Positions 56,429 to 64,000 of a DNA stretch of 64,000 bases are shown in pieces (positions within the stretch are counted from its first letter, which is position 1; every line of letters begins with the position of its first letter). The stretch comes from Nesterenkonia lacusekhoensis (GTDB taxonomy: Bacteria; Actinomycetota; Actinomycetes; Actinomycetales; Micrococcaceae). Position numbers and translations under genes: made by a program. The notes under the pieces were generated by a model. It was not told the DNA's origin. It did no database searches and was given only the letters and a program-made list of their open reading frames with translations. The DNA lies in the NCBI RefSeq assembly GCF_017876395.1, contig NZ_JAGINX010000001.1, positions 1,488,001 through 1,552,000 of the forward strand. The letters are read 5' to 3'.

Positions 56429-58110
56429 GCTCTCTCTCCTCCGTTCTGGTGACCGGAGTCCTCCAACGGCGTGAAGCCGTGTCGGACCAGGGCCTCTCGA
56501 AGCTCGGCCCGGTCGTCGATGGGGTGCCGCTCGCCGGCGAAGTCCTGATAGACCTCATGACCCCGGCCAGCAAGGATAATCGTGTCGTCATGAGAGGCCG
56601 ATGAGACGGCGCGCTCGATGGCGTCGGCCCGGGGCGAGACCTCCTCCAGCACAGTGCTCAGCTCGCCCAGCTCCACGGCCTCCTGGGCGCCGGACATGAG
56701 CTCCTCGCGGATCTGGGCGGGGTCCTCCCCGTGGGGATCGTCATCGCTGATGATCACATGATCGGCCATCCGCACAGCGATCGCGCCCATGGTCGGGCGT
56801 TTGGAGCGGTCCCGCTCCCCCGCCGCACCGATGACCAGGATGATCCTGCCGTCGCCGCGGCGCGCCTCGGAGGCGGCCTCCAATGTGCGGATCATGGCGT
56901 CCGGGTTATGGGCGAAGTCCACGATGGCCGCCGGCGAGGTGCCGATGACCTGCATACGCCCGGGGACACTGATGGTGAAGGGATCTCCCTGCTCGAGAGC
57001 CTCCACGACCTCGTCGCGGCTGTATTCGGCCTGCTTGGACTCCAGGACCATGACGGCGGCCAGCGCCGCGTTGGAGACGTTGAAGCGTCCGGGAAGTCCG
57101 GTCCGAGTCCTGATCCGCTCGCCGCTGCGACCATGATGAAGCGTGAAGGCATGTCCTAGCCCGGAGGGCTCGACGTCGAGAACCTCCCAGTCCACCTCCG
57201 CCGGCTGACCGGCAGTGGCCAAGGTCACCACATCGCCGGAGGCCGCCGAGGCCATCTGATGGCCCCACGGATCGTCCACGGTGATCACCGAGGTGCGGGT
57301 CCGACGCCGGGCGAAGAGCTGGGCCTTGGCCTCGAAGTACTCCTCCATGGAGCCGTGGAGGTCCAAGTGGTCCTGGGTGAGGTTGGTGAAGCCGGCCACG
57401 TCGTAGAAGAGTCCGGAGGTCCGGTGGTAGGTGATGGCGTGCGAGGAGACCTCCATCGCCGCAGCACCCACGCCGCGTTCGCGGAAGAGGGCCATCAGAC
57501 TGTGCAGCTGGACCGCCTCCGGCGTGGTCAGCTGCGAAGGGATGGTCTCCTGCCCGGCGGCGATCTCGATGGTGCCGATGAGCCCGGTGAGCTTCTGCCG
57601 GCGGGACATGACCTGGTCCAGGAGCGAGCGCAGGAAGTAGGAGGTCGTGGTCTTGCCGTTGGTGCCCGTCACCCCGAACAGGGCAGGACCGGAGTCCGCT
57701 GTGTTCCCGTAGATGGCAGCGGCTGCCGGGCCCGCGGCGTCGCGGACCGACTCCACCTGCAGCACCGGCAGAACATAGCCCAGGGCCTCACGCACCTTGT
57801 CCACACCGGCGGCGTCGGTGAGCACAGCGGCGGCTCCGGCGTCGACGGCGTCGCGGACGAAGTCCGCTCCGTGGGCGCGCGCTCCGGAGACGGCCACGAA
57901 GAGATCTCCCGGCCCGACGGCCTTGGGGTTCATCGCCGCACCGGTGAGCCGAACCTTCTCCGCCGCACCGCTGACCGGAGTCAGCAGCGGATCGTAGCCC
58001 AATCCATGGAGCATCTCGCCCAGCTGCCCGACGTCGGTTCCCACCACCCGCTGGGGCCGGAGCACGCTGTCCTGCTCGGCGACGGAGAGGTGGGTCTCTG
58101 ATGGGGGCAT
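56425..58110 (-). CDS. murE: UDP-MurNAc-L-Ala-D-Glu ligase (probably L-lysine-adding)
   Basis: Adds the third residue of the peptide stem. 561 residues with ATP loop [18 protein letters not shown], the carbamoylated-Lys region, EVSSHAITYHR, TNLTQDHLDLHG and VDFAHNPDAM. The substrate motif reads DDDPHGEDP (56719-56745) where diaminopimelate enzymes carry DNPR: the Arg is replaced by His, which suggests L-Lys. The frame is open to 58161; the ATG at 58110 after GAGAAG is preferred over 58122 and 58161. Confidence 0.95.
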   Translation of the reverse strand: MPPSETHLSVAEQDSVLRPQRVVGTDVGQLGEMLHGLGYDPLLTPVSGAAEKVRLTGAAMNPKAVGPGDLFVAVSGARAHGADFVRDAVDAGAAAVLTDAAGVDKVREALGYVLPVLQVESVRDAAGPAAAAIYGNTADSGPALFGVTGTNGKTTTSYFLRSLLDQVMSRRQKLTGLIGTIEIAAGQETIPSQLTTPEAVQLHSLMALFRERGVGAAAMEVSSHAITYHRTSGLFYDVAGFTNLTQDHLDLHGSMEEYFEAKAQLFARRRTRTSVITVDDPWGHQMASAASGDVVTLATAGQPAEVDWEVLDVEPSGLGHAFTLHHGRSGERIRTRTGLPGRFNVSNAALAAVMVLESKQAEYSRDEVVEALEQGDPFTISVPGRMQVIGTSPAAIVDFAHNPDAMIRTLEAASEARRGDGRIILVIGAAGERDRSKRPTMGAIAVRMADHVIISDDDPHGEDPAQIREELMSGAQEAVELGELSTVLEEVSPRADAIERAVSSASHDDTIILAGRGHEVYQDFAGERHPIDDRAELREALVRHGFTPLEDSGHQNGGERA

Positions 58111-58179
58111 AGCTTCTCTCATTCCGGAATGTCGTGGGTCTGGCAGGGGCGGACGCCCCAAGGCTGCGGGGCCTGCAGG

Positions 58180-59970
58180 TCACCAGGCCTGATCCTGATT
58201 ATCCCCGACGAAGCCGTCGTAGCTCTCCTCCTCGGCGCCGCTGGGCGGCACGTTGTAGGTGCTCAGCGTGTGGCTCATGATCTGCTGGAAGGTGTCGGTG
58301 ACCTCCCAGTCGCCCCACTCGCCCTGGGGGCGGTGCACGGCCACCGAGACAAGATACTGCGGATCGTCCAGCGGTGCGACGCCGACGAAGGACATCGTGT
58401 AGCCGTCGAAGCCTCCGGACTCCCCTGCGGCCTCGGCCGAACCCGTCTTGCCGCCGACGCGGTAGCCCTCGATGGCGGCCCCGGGGGCGCTGCCGTACTC
58501 GACCACGCCCTCGAGCATCCGCATCATCTCCTCAGAGGTCTCCGAGGAGAAGATGCGGTGGGGCTCGCCGGGCTCGTAGGGCTCGACGCCGCCCTCGGAG
58601 TCCACGTAGGAGTCCACGATGCTCAGCGGGACCTGGACTCCGTCGTTGGCGAAGGTCTGGTACTGCTGGACGGTGTGCAGAACCGTGCTGGTGTAGCCCT
58701 GGCCGAACTGCGTGCTCAGCGGCTGACGCCGGTCCCATTCGTCCGGGGGCCGCAGGATGGATTCGCCGTCGATCCCCAGTCCGATGTCGATGGGTTCGCC
58801 GAGGCCGACATCGCGCATGTACTCATAGCGCGTCTGCTCGTCCAGCTCATTGCCGATCATCACAGTGCCGGTGTTGTAGGACCGGGCGAAGATGCCTGCC
58901 GCGGTCATCTCGTAGTCCTCATGGGGCCGGGCGTCCTGGATGGTCTCGCCCTCGACGGTGTACTCGTCCGGGACGGTGAACTCGTCGGTGGGGCTCATCG
59001 TCCCCTCCTCCATCGCCGCGGCGAAGGTCACAGCCTTGCCGCTGGATCCCGGCTCGAAGTCCTGGGTCAGCGCCAGGGGCCGACGGAAGAGCTCCTCCGT
59101 CTCGCCCGGGGCGGAGGGGTCCACCGTCTCCGAGTCAGCCATGGCGAGGATCTCCCCGCTCTGCAGGTCCACCACTGTGGCGTTTCCCCATTGGGCGTTG
59201 TACTGGTTGGTCTTCTGAGCGATGGCCTCCTGGGCGAACCACTGGAGATCCTGATCGATGGTGAGCTGCACGTCCTGCCCGTTCTCGGCGGGGATCTCCT
59301 CATAGGTCGCGGTGGGGATGCGGACGCCGCTGGCGCCGATCTCATAGACCCGCTCACCGTCCTGGCCGGAGAGGGCGTCGTCATGGATGCTCTCGACTCC
59401 TTCGAGCGGACCGTCCTCGCCTATGAAGCCCAGGATGCTGCCGGCCACCGGCCCGGAGGGGTAGCTGCGCTGAGGCACCTGCTCGGAATAGAGCCCAGGG
59501 ATGCCGATCTCCATCGCGCGCTCCTGCTCATCGGGGGTCACGGATTCGGCGACCACGGCGTAGTGGGAGTCGCCGGTCATCCGCTCCGCCAAGGTGTCCG
59601 GATCTTCGTCCACGATCTGGGCCAGCTCATCGATGGCTGAGCCGACGGACACGGTGGTCATCAGGCCGGTGTCCTCATCCCACTCCCGGAAGTCGTCCAC
59701 CAGCCGCTGATCAACGATGAGGTCGTAGCGGTCCACTGAGGTCGCCATCACTCGTCCTTGGGCGTCCAGGATGTCGCCGCGCTCAGCGGGGACGGGAACA
59801 CTGCGCAGCCGCTCGGAGACGGCCGCCTGGGCGTAGCCCGAGGTGTCCAGGCCCTGGACGTGGAAGAGTCGGAGTCCCATGACCAGCAGGACCACGGCCA
59901 TGAAGGCCAGAGCGATCCTCATCCGATGAGACATCATGGTCGCGCCGCGCGCCGCGGAGGCTGCTCCCAT
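58180..59970 (-). CDS. ftsI: Septal peptidoglycan transpeptidase FtsI (PBP3)
   Basis: Class B penicillin-binding protein that crosslinks septal peptidoglycan with FtsW. 596 residues: short cytoplasmic tail, one transmembrane helix (about residues 17-36), the pedestal domain (RGDILDAQGRVMATS), then the transpeptidase domain with SxxK (Ser in PGSSGKAVTF), SxN (RSYNTGTV) and KTG (VGGKTGSAEAAG). ATG follows AGGAGGAACC. It lies between ftsL and murE. Confidence 0.96.
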   Translation of the reverse strand: MGAASAARGATMMSHRMRIALAFMAVVLLVMGLRLFHVQGLDTSGYAQAAVSERLRSVPVPAERGDILDAQGRVMATSVDRYDLIVDQRLVDDFREWDEDTGLMTTVSVGSAIDELAQIVDEDPDTLAERMTGDSHYAVVAESVTPDEQERAMEIGIPGLYSEQVPQRSYPSGPVAGSILGFIGEDGPLEGVESIHDDALSGQDGERVYEIGASGVRIPTATYEEIPAENGQDVQLTIDQDLQWFAQEAIAQKTNQYNAQWGNATVVDLQSGEILAMADSETVDPSAPGETEELFRRPLALTQDFEPGSSGKAVTFAAAMEEGTMSPTDEFTVPDEYTVEGETIQDARPHEDYEMTAAGIFARSYNTGTVMIGNELDEQTRYEYMRDVGLGEPIDIGLGIDGESILRPPDEWDRRQPLSTQFGQGYTSTVLHTVQQYQTFANDGVQVPLSIVDSYVDSEGGVEPYEPGEPHRIFSSETSEEMMRMLEGVVEYGSAPGAAIEGYRVGGKTGSAEAAGESGGFDGYTMSFVGVAPLDDPQYLVSVAVHRPQGEWGDWEVTDTFQQIMSHTLSTYNVPPSGAEEESYDGFVGDNQDQAW

Positions 59971-59994
59971 AGGTGCGGTTCCTCCTTATCGGCG

Positions 59995-60666
59995 CTAGTT
60001 CAGAGCGGGGGCCGGGATGGTCCCTCCGTTGAGGTCCTCCACCGGCTCTTCGGCGCCCGAGGCCTCTTCACCATTCTGCCCGCCCACGGGGCGTGTCAGA
60101 GTGTCCAACGCGCCGGAGCCGAGCATTCCCGACGGCGCTCCGGCCGCCTCCTCGGCCACGTCCGCCGGTGCGGCGGCCTCGTCACCGGGCTGGACCGGGG
60201 CGGAGACGAAGCTCGAGGGCCGGTCCGAGGAGTCCGCCGCGGCCGCCTCGCCTGCGACGGCACCGCTGGAGAGATCGAACGACCCGGCCGAGGCCGGCAT
60301 GACCATCCCCAGGGACACCGCGTTGTCCGAGAGGGACTGCGGGGACTGGCGGTACTGGACCTGCTGCGAGAGGGCCTGGTTCTGCTGACTCAGCGCGGTG
60401 TACTGGTTCTGCAGCTCCACGGCCTGGTACTGGGTGCTGGAGATGTGGATGTTGACCGCCAGGACGATGGCCAGCGCGGCGGCGAGCAGGCCGATGATCC
60501 CTGCCAGCAGACCGCGCTGGCGCTCTTTGACCTTGGGGAGGGCGCGCAGCGCCGGCCGAACGGAGCGCAGGCCCTCCTGCTCCTCGAGCGGTGCGGCATC
60601 CAGCTGTCGGGCGGTGCTGCCCCGGACAGCCTGCAGTGCGTCCTCTGCACGTGCTTCTGCGCTCAT
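59995..60666 (-). CDS. ftsL: FtsL-like septum formation protein
   Basis: A 223-residue bitopic protein: cytoplasmic N terminus (about 50 residues), one transmembrane helix (about 52-72, LLAGIIGLLAAALAIVLAVN), an extracytoplasmic coiled-coil segment (YQAVELQNQYTALSQQNQAL, about 79-98), then a long Ala/Ser/Glu-rich tail. Sequence similarity to FtsL is low, as usual; identity rests on its place between rsmH and ftsI, topology and coiled coil. The tail is longer than in typical FtsL. Start ATG overlaps the rsmH stop by 4 nt. Confidence 0.85.
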   Translation of the reverse strand: MSAEARAEDALQAVRGSTARQLDAAPLEEQEGLRSVRPALRALPKVKERQRGLLAGIIGLLAAALAIVLAVNIHISSTQYQAVELQNQYTALSQQNQALSQQVQYRQSPQSLSDNAVSLGMVMPASAGSFDLSSGAVAGEAAAADSSDRPSSFVSAPVQPGDEAAAPADVAEEAAGAPSGMLGSGALDTLTRPVGGQNGEEASGAEEPVEDLNGGTIPAPALN

Positions 60667-61670
60667 CGCTCGCTCCTCCTGGCCGTTCTGATCTTCTCAA
60701 CTGATCGACATTTCGCGGAGGCGGCTCGCGGGTTGGCCGCGATCTCCTGCTCATCGGGGGCTTCGGCGCCGCGGGTCACGGCACGGAAGGTGGGCTTATG
60801 CTCCTCCATCTCCACCGGCAGCCCGGCCGGCGCGGAGGAGGTGGTCCGCGCGGCGAAGGCCCGTTTGGTGATCCGGTCCTCCAGGGAGTGGTAGCTCAGG
60901 ACCACCGCCCTGCCTCCGACGTCGAGTGCGTCCAGTGCGTGCGGCAGTGCTTCAGCGAGCACATCGAGCTCGCGGTTGACGGCGATCCTCAGTGCTTGGA
61001 AGGTCCGCTTGGCGGGATGCCCTCCGGTGCGCTTGGCCGCGGCGGGGACAGCCTGATCGATGACGCGGGCCAGGTCCTGGGTCGTGGTGAAGGGGGTGAC
61101 ACGCTGGCGGGCCACGACGGCCCTGGCGATCCGCCCCGCTGAGCGGTCCTCGCCGTATTCGCGGATGATCCGGCGCAGCTCCGCCTCCTCCACCCGAGCG
61201 AGCAGCTCGGCCACCGACTCATCCGGAGAGTCCTCGGAGGAGTCCATCCGCATATCCAGCGGAGCGTCGTAGGAGTAGGCGAACCCGCGATCGGCCTCAT
61301 CCAGCTGCAGGGAGGAGACGCCCAGGTCGAACAGGACTCCGGCGAGCTGCTGGCCCTGTGCGAGGTGCTCCTCGGCGACCTCGTCCACCCGGTCATAGAC
61401 CGTACGGACGCCGCGAAACCGGTCGCCGAAGGAGCGCAGCCGCTCCCCGGCCATCTCCAGCGCCTGGGGGTCCCGGTCCAGGCCGATGACGTGGAGGTCA
61501 TCTCCCGAGCGGAGCAGCGCCTCCGAGTGGCCGCCCATGCCGAGCGTGGCATCGATGACCACAGGCACGGCGCCCTGGGCGCGGATGTTCTGTGCACCGG
61601 CCAGGAGCAGATCGACGCAGCGGTCCATCATCACCGGCACATGCCGGTCAGCCGCTGCGCGCTCTGCCAT
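60663..61670 (-). CDS. rsmH: 16S rRNA (cytosine1402-N4)-methyltransferase
   Basis: SAM-dependent methyltransferase (also MraW) of the ribosomal P site. 335 residues with RHVPVMMDRCVDLL, VVIDATLGMGGHSEALL, LFDLGVSSLQLDEADRGFAY, FQALRIAVNREL and VVLSYHSLEDRITKR. The frame is open to 61736, but the ATG at 61670 with GGAGGCGAC upstream fits the family. It is 143 nt after mraZ. Confidence 0.96.
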   Translation of the reverse strand: MAERAAADRHVPVMMDRCVDLLLAGAQNIRAQGAVPVVIDATLGMGGHSEALLRSGDDLHVIGLDRDPQALEMAGERLRSFGDRFRGVRTVYDRVDEVAEEHLAQGQQLAGVLFDLGVSSLQLDEADRGFAYSYDAPLDMRMDSSEDSPDESVAELLARVEEAELRRIIREYGEDRSAGRIARAVVARQRVTPFTTTQDLARVIDQAVPAAAKRTGGHPAKRTFQALRIAVNRELDVLAEALPHALDALDVGGRAVVLSYHSLEDRITKRAFAARTTSSAPAGLPVEMEEHKPTFRAVTRGAEAPDEQEIAANPRAASAKCRSVEKIRTARRSER

Positions 61671-61813
61671 GTCGCCTCCACTCGTCCTGCTCTGACGTGA
61701 ACCCTTGGACCAGCTCCCCATCCGCTCCGCCGTCACCTGACATCGGGGAAGTGAAGTCAGGGGACCGTCGGGCGGCGGGAGAACTCATCCAAGGCCTCCA
61801 GCACCGTCTGCTC

Positions 61814-62245
61814 CTAGAAGAGTCCGGGGATGGCTTCCTCGTCCGTGGCCGAGAACTCCGACTCCTTCTCCTCCAGGTAGGCGTTCCATGCCGCGGTGTC
61901 CCAGATCTCGGCGCGGTCTCCCGCACCGATCACCGTGACTTCGCGGTCGAGACCCCCGTAGTCCCTCAGCCCGGGAGGGATGGTGACCCTCCCCTGCTTG
62001 TCAGGGACCTCGTCAGAGGCCCCCGAGAGGAACACACGGATGTAGTCGCGTGCCTGGCGCGAGGTCAGAGGGGCCTGGCGCATCTGACGGTGCACGTTCT
62101 GAAACTCTTCAGCACTGAACACGTAGATGCAGCGCTCCTGCCCGCGGGTGAGGACCAGGCCGTCGGCCAGCTCCTCGCGGTACTTCGCGGGAAGGATCAG
62201 ACGCCCTTTGTCATCCATACGAGGCGTGTAGGTGCCGAGGAACAC
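61814..62245 (-). CDS. mraZ: Transcriptional regulator MraZ
   Basis: AbrB-like regulator of the dcw cluster, 143 residues with two SpoVT/AbrB-type swapped-hairpin domains ([21 protein letters not shown] and [20 protein letters not shown]). Start is GTG 62245; upstream GTG codons at 62254-62257 belong to a GTGGTGGTG run that overlaps GAGGTGG. MraZ is known to bind TGGGN repeats in its own promoter, and three such boxes lie just upstream. Confidence 0.95.
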   Translation of the reverse strand: MFLGTYTPRMDDKGRLILPAKYREELADGLVLTRGQERCIYVFSAEEFQNVHRQMRQAPLTSRQARDYIRVFLSGASDEVPDKQGRVTIPPGLRDYGGLDREVTVIGAGDRAEIWDTAAWNAYLEEKESEFSATDEEAIPGLF

Positions 62246-62298
62246 GGCCACCACCACCTCACATGTCCGAGTAGGGACACCCCCATCTCTCTTGCGTC

Positions 62299-62330
62299 CT
62301 CCACTTTACCCCACTTTCCCCCACATGCAA
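62299..62330 (-). promoter_or_regulatory. mraZ promoter overlapped by MraZ boxes
   Basis: On the minus strand TGGGG (62319-62323), TGGGG (62309-62313) and TGGAG (62299-62303) are spaced by exactly 5 nt, the published MraZ-binding pattern. A -35-like TTGCAT (62325-62330) and -10-like TAAAGT (62303-62308) with 16-nt spacing overlap the boxes, so MraZ bound here would block RNA polymerase. Confidence 0.8.
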
Positions 62331-62588
62331 CGCATCATGAAGGCCTCGCGGGGAGTGTTCTCCGCAGTGACGAACCCCGGAATGGCGCCTGACCTGGGGA
62401 AACAGGAGAGAGATGGCGCAGTGGTGGACGGTGGAGGGATTTTCACGCCACGCGGGCAGGAGAAGGTCGCAATGCCAGGCGGAACGCGACCGCGGCGGCA
62501 GGGGCGTGGCGGGAGTGGTGGGAAGTGGAGGAAGTGGAGCGAGTGGTGGGAAGTGGAGCGAGCTGGATCCGAGGAATCCGGACCGGCA
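62331..62588. other. Intergenic region upstream of mraZ
   Basis: No convincing gene. It holds a GTGG-rich stretch on the plus strand (62506-62565), including two identical 18-bp copies of GAGTGGTGGGAAGTGGAG (62513-62530 and 62541-62558). The rest is unremarkable; a long plus-strand frame here is low-complexity and overlaps DUF3040 antisense. Confidence 0.6.
62513..62558 (+). repeat. Two 18-bp direct repeats in the mraZ upstream region
   Basis: GAGTGGTGGGAAGTGGAG occurs at 62513-62530 and 62541-62558, identical, 28 bp apart, with extra AAGTGGAGCGAG copies around them. TGG-containing 5-mers repeat every 9-10 bp, loosely resembling the MraZ boxes. Confidence 0.85.
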
Positions 62589-62631
62589 TGACGAAGGCCC
62601 CCTCTCCGTCGTGGAGAGGGGGCCTTCGTCA
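62589..62631 (-). terminator. Terminator hairpin after the DUF3040 gene
   Basis: A perfect 19-bp inverted repeat (GACGAAGGCCCCCTCTCC arms plus one flanking T-A pair) with a 5-nt loop. It begins 14 nt after the DUF3040 stop on the minus strand. Confidence 0.8.
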
Positions 62632-62645
62632 GTCGTGCGGTGGAG

Positions 62646-63062
62646 TCAGTCCTGGCGGCGTCGTTCGTCCCAACGCTGCTCCAGGCCGCTCATGAATGAG
62701 CCTGAGGGGCTCGGAGTGGAGGAGCGTGGGCCTCCGCCCCCTCCGCCACCGCCGTTGCCGCCGGATCCGTTGCCGCCGTCGGCCGAGGAGTCGCTGCCTG
62801 AGGGCCCACCGGTGGTCGCGAAGTAGACGCCCAGGCCCATGATCAGGAAACCGATGACACCCAACCAGATCCACTGGTTATAGATGCCGAAGATGAGGAC
62901 GCCGATGCCGCCGACCGCCACCAGCAGGCCGAGCACCAGGTTGCGGACGTTGAGCTTGCCGGCAGGTGCTTCCTGCATCGAGCTGGCGAAACTGGGGTCC
63001 TCCGACTGAAGCTGATCCTCCAGCTCCTTGAGCATGCGCTGCTCGCGCTCCGACAGTGGCAT
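62646..63062 (-). CDS. DUF3040 family membrane protein
   Basis: A 138-residue actinobacterial membrane protein of unknown function. The conserved N terminus MPLSEREQRMLKELEDQLQ...DPSFA precedes two transmembrane helices (about residues 40-60 and 64-85) and a Gly/Ser-rich disordered tail ending in charged residues. ATG follows GAGGAGCCTCACG. It lies between dinB and the dcw cluster, a position common in actinobacteria; a link to the envelope is only suggested by location. Confidence 0.9.
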   Translation of the reverse strand: MPLSEREQRMLKELEDQLQSEDPSFASSMQEAPAGKLNVRNLVLGLLVAVGGIGVLIFGIYNQWIWLGVIGFLIMGLGVYFATTGGPSGSDSSADGGNGSGGNGGGGGGGGPRSSTPSPSGSFMSGLEQRWDERRRQD

Positions 63063-63142
63063 CGTGAGGCTCCTCGCGGTTCGGCTTCGGCGGTCAACCC
63101 GGCCTGCGGAGCGGCCCCGCAGAACTGGTTATACCTGGGGAA

Positions 63143-64000
63143 TCATTCTATCCCAGGGCGAGGCTCTCGGGAAAGCAGAGATGCCGGGGCCACGGAGGCC
63201 CCCGGGAAGCGCCGTGCCACAGCGTCGACAGCATTCTCCGCATCGACCCAATTGGTCTCAGTCCGGTCGAAGCTGAGCTGCAGCGCCCCGGCGTCCTGCT
63301 GGAGCCGCTCGGCGCGGACCCCGATCAGTCGGACCGGCTGAGGGCGCTCCCCCATCCTCTCCAACAGGGAGACCGCGGTGGAGTACAGCGTCAGGCCCGA
63401 ATGGGTGGGGTGGCGCAGGGTGGCGCTGCGCGTATGGGTCTCGAAGTCCCGATACCGCAGCTTCAGCGCCACCCCCTGGGCCGTCACGGAGGATGCTCGC
63501 AGTCGGCCGGCCACCTTATGGCTGAGTCGCAGCAGTTCCTCCCGCAGGACCTTCTCCGCCTCGATGTCCTCCGCGAAGGTCTCCTCTGCTCCGATGCTCT
63601 TCTCGGCTCGCTCGGTCTCCACATCACGGCCGTCCTCACCCCAGGCCAACCGGTGCAGCTGTTCGCCGTGGACACCGAAGCGGCGCCGCAGGGCATCAGC
63701 CGGGGTATGGGCCAGCTGCTCCACCGTGGTGATCCCCAGACCCTCCAGAGCGGCGGCGGTCTTGGCGCCCACGCCCCAGAGCGCACGCACCGGCAGGGTG
63801 TGCAGGAATTCCACGCGGCGCGGCGGAGGGACCAGCAGCAGACCGTCCGGCTTGGCACGGGTGGAGGCGATCTTCGCGATGAACTTGCGGTCCGCGATGC
63901 CCACGGTCACCGGCAGTCCGAACTGCTCGCGGATGTCGCGGCGGATCATGTGACCGATCTGCTCGGGGGACCCCAGACGGCGCTGGGCGCCGGTGAGGTC
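63143..64000 (-). CDS. dinB: DNA polymerase IV, 5'-truncated by window edge
   Basis: Y-family translesion polymerase; the visible part is the C-terminal 285 residues. Reading from the edge: LTGAQRRLGSPEQIGHMIRR, LPVTVGIADRKFIAKIAS (palm), the helix-hairpin-helix thumb region WGVGAKTAAALEGLGI and the little-finger domain (RHPTHSGLTLYSTAVSLL). The N terminus and catalytic palm Asp residues lie beyond position 64000. It is the first gene of the minus-strand run seen here. Confidence 0.93.
   Translation of the reverse strand, partial: DLTGAQRRLGSPEQIGHMIRRDIREQFGLPVTVGIADRKFIAKIASTRAKPDGLLLVPPPRRVEFLHTLPVRALWGVGAKTAAALEGLGITTVEQLAHTPADALRRRFGVHGEQLHRLAWGEDGRDVETERAEKSIGAEETFAEDIEAEKVLREELLRLSHKVAGRLRASSVTAQGVALKLRYRDFETHTRSATLRHPTHSGLTLYSTAVSLLERMGERPQPVRLIGVRAERLQQDAGALQLSFDRTETNWVDAENAVDAVARRFPGASVAPASLLSREPRPGIE

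Noticed and set aside
61671-61813. Gene or terminator between mraZ and rsmH
   Set aside because: Only a 6-bp CCTGAC/GTCAGG stem; no ORF with an RBS.
62413-62826. Plus-strand frame starting MAQWWTVEG upstream of mraZ
   Set aside because: The C-terminal half overlaps DUF3040 and its terminator in antisense and is Pro/Gly low complexity; no RBS-supported conserved protein.

Overview
The window is a GC-rich stretch of core chromosome, almost certainly from a high-GC Gram-positive actinobacterium. Supporting signs are the ANTAR regulator PdtaR, DivIVA/SepF polar-growth genes, a HGxxPAAW protein beside trp genes, a DUF3040 protein, a DUF222-HNH protein, many GTG starts and leaderless-looking promoters. 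Gene order and a MurE motif that fits an L-lysine-type wall point towards the Micrococcaceae (an Arthrobacter- or Nesterenkonia-like organism). That placement is inference, not a match.

Layout. 1-5042 (minus strand): branched-chain amino acid synthesis, in transcription order ilvD, ilv leader/attenuator, ilvB, ilvN, ilvC (ilvC cut by the window edge). 5059-7380: PdtaR, tRNA-Leu and pyruvate kinase. 7478-13580: glutamate synthase gltBD. 13754-24299: lgt, a MetPS-type amino acid importer (transporter plus 34-residue partner) and a head-to-tail his-trp cluster (hisE, G, F, I, trpE, two small membrane proteins, trpC, B, A). 24354-28928: a riboflavin operon under an FMN riboswitch, with a PnuC-like transporter, ribD, a single ORF fusing RibE, RibB and RibA, and ribH. 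29035-29431: four tRNA genes (Gly, Val, Cys, Gly).

29657-36478 is the only plus-strand block. It holds an orphan PD-(D/E)XK nuclease and a DUF222-HNH protein (the only accessory-looking genes), followed by a coupled string def, Nudix, fmt, rsmB, rpe. A perfect 16-bp hairpin separates it from the converging minus-strand genes nrdR, dnaE, an RluA-family synthase and lspA (36564-42211).

42315-62323 is the division and cell wall (dcw) cluster, read from high to low coordinates: mraZ, rsmH, ftsL, ftsI, murE, murF, mraY, murD, ftsW, murG, murC, ftsQ, ftsZ, pgeF, yggS, sepF, yggT, divIVA. mraZ has a promoter overlapped by three TGGGG-like boxes at 10-bp spacing, the expected MraZ operator. Many genes overlap by 1-8 bp, implying translational coupling. 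The end holds a DUF3040 membrane protein and the 3' part of dinB.

No prophage, IS element, CRISPR array or clearly new defence system is visible. The most distinctive items are the RibE-RibB-RibA fusion, the ilv attenuator with a probably leaderless leader peptide, the MetS microprotein, eight 11-residue repeats in DivIVA, and palindromes upstream of ftsZ.
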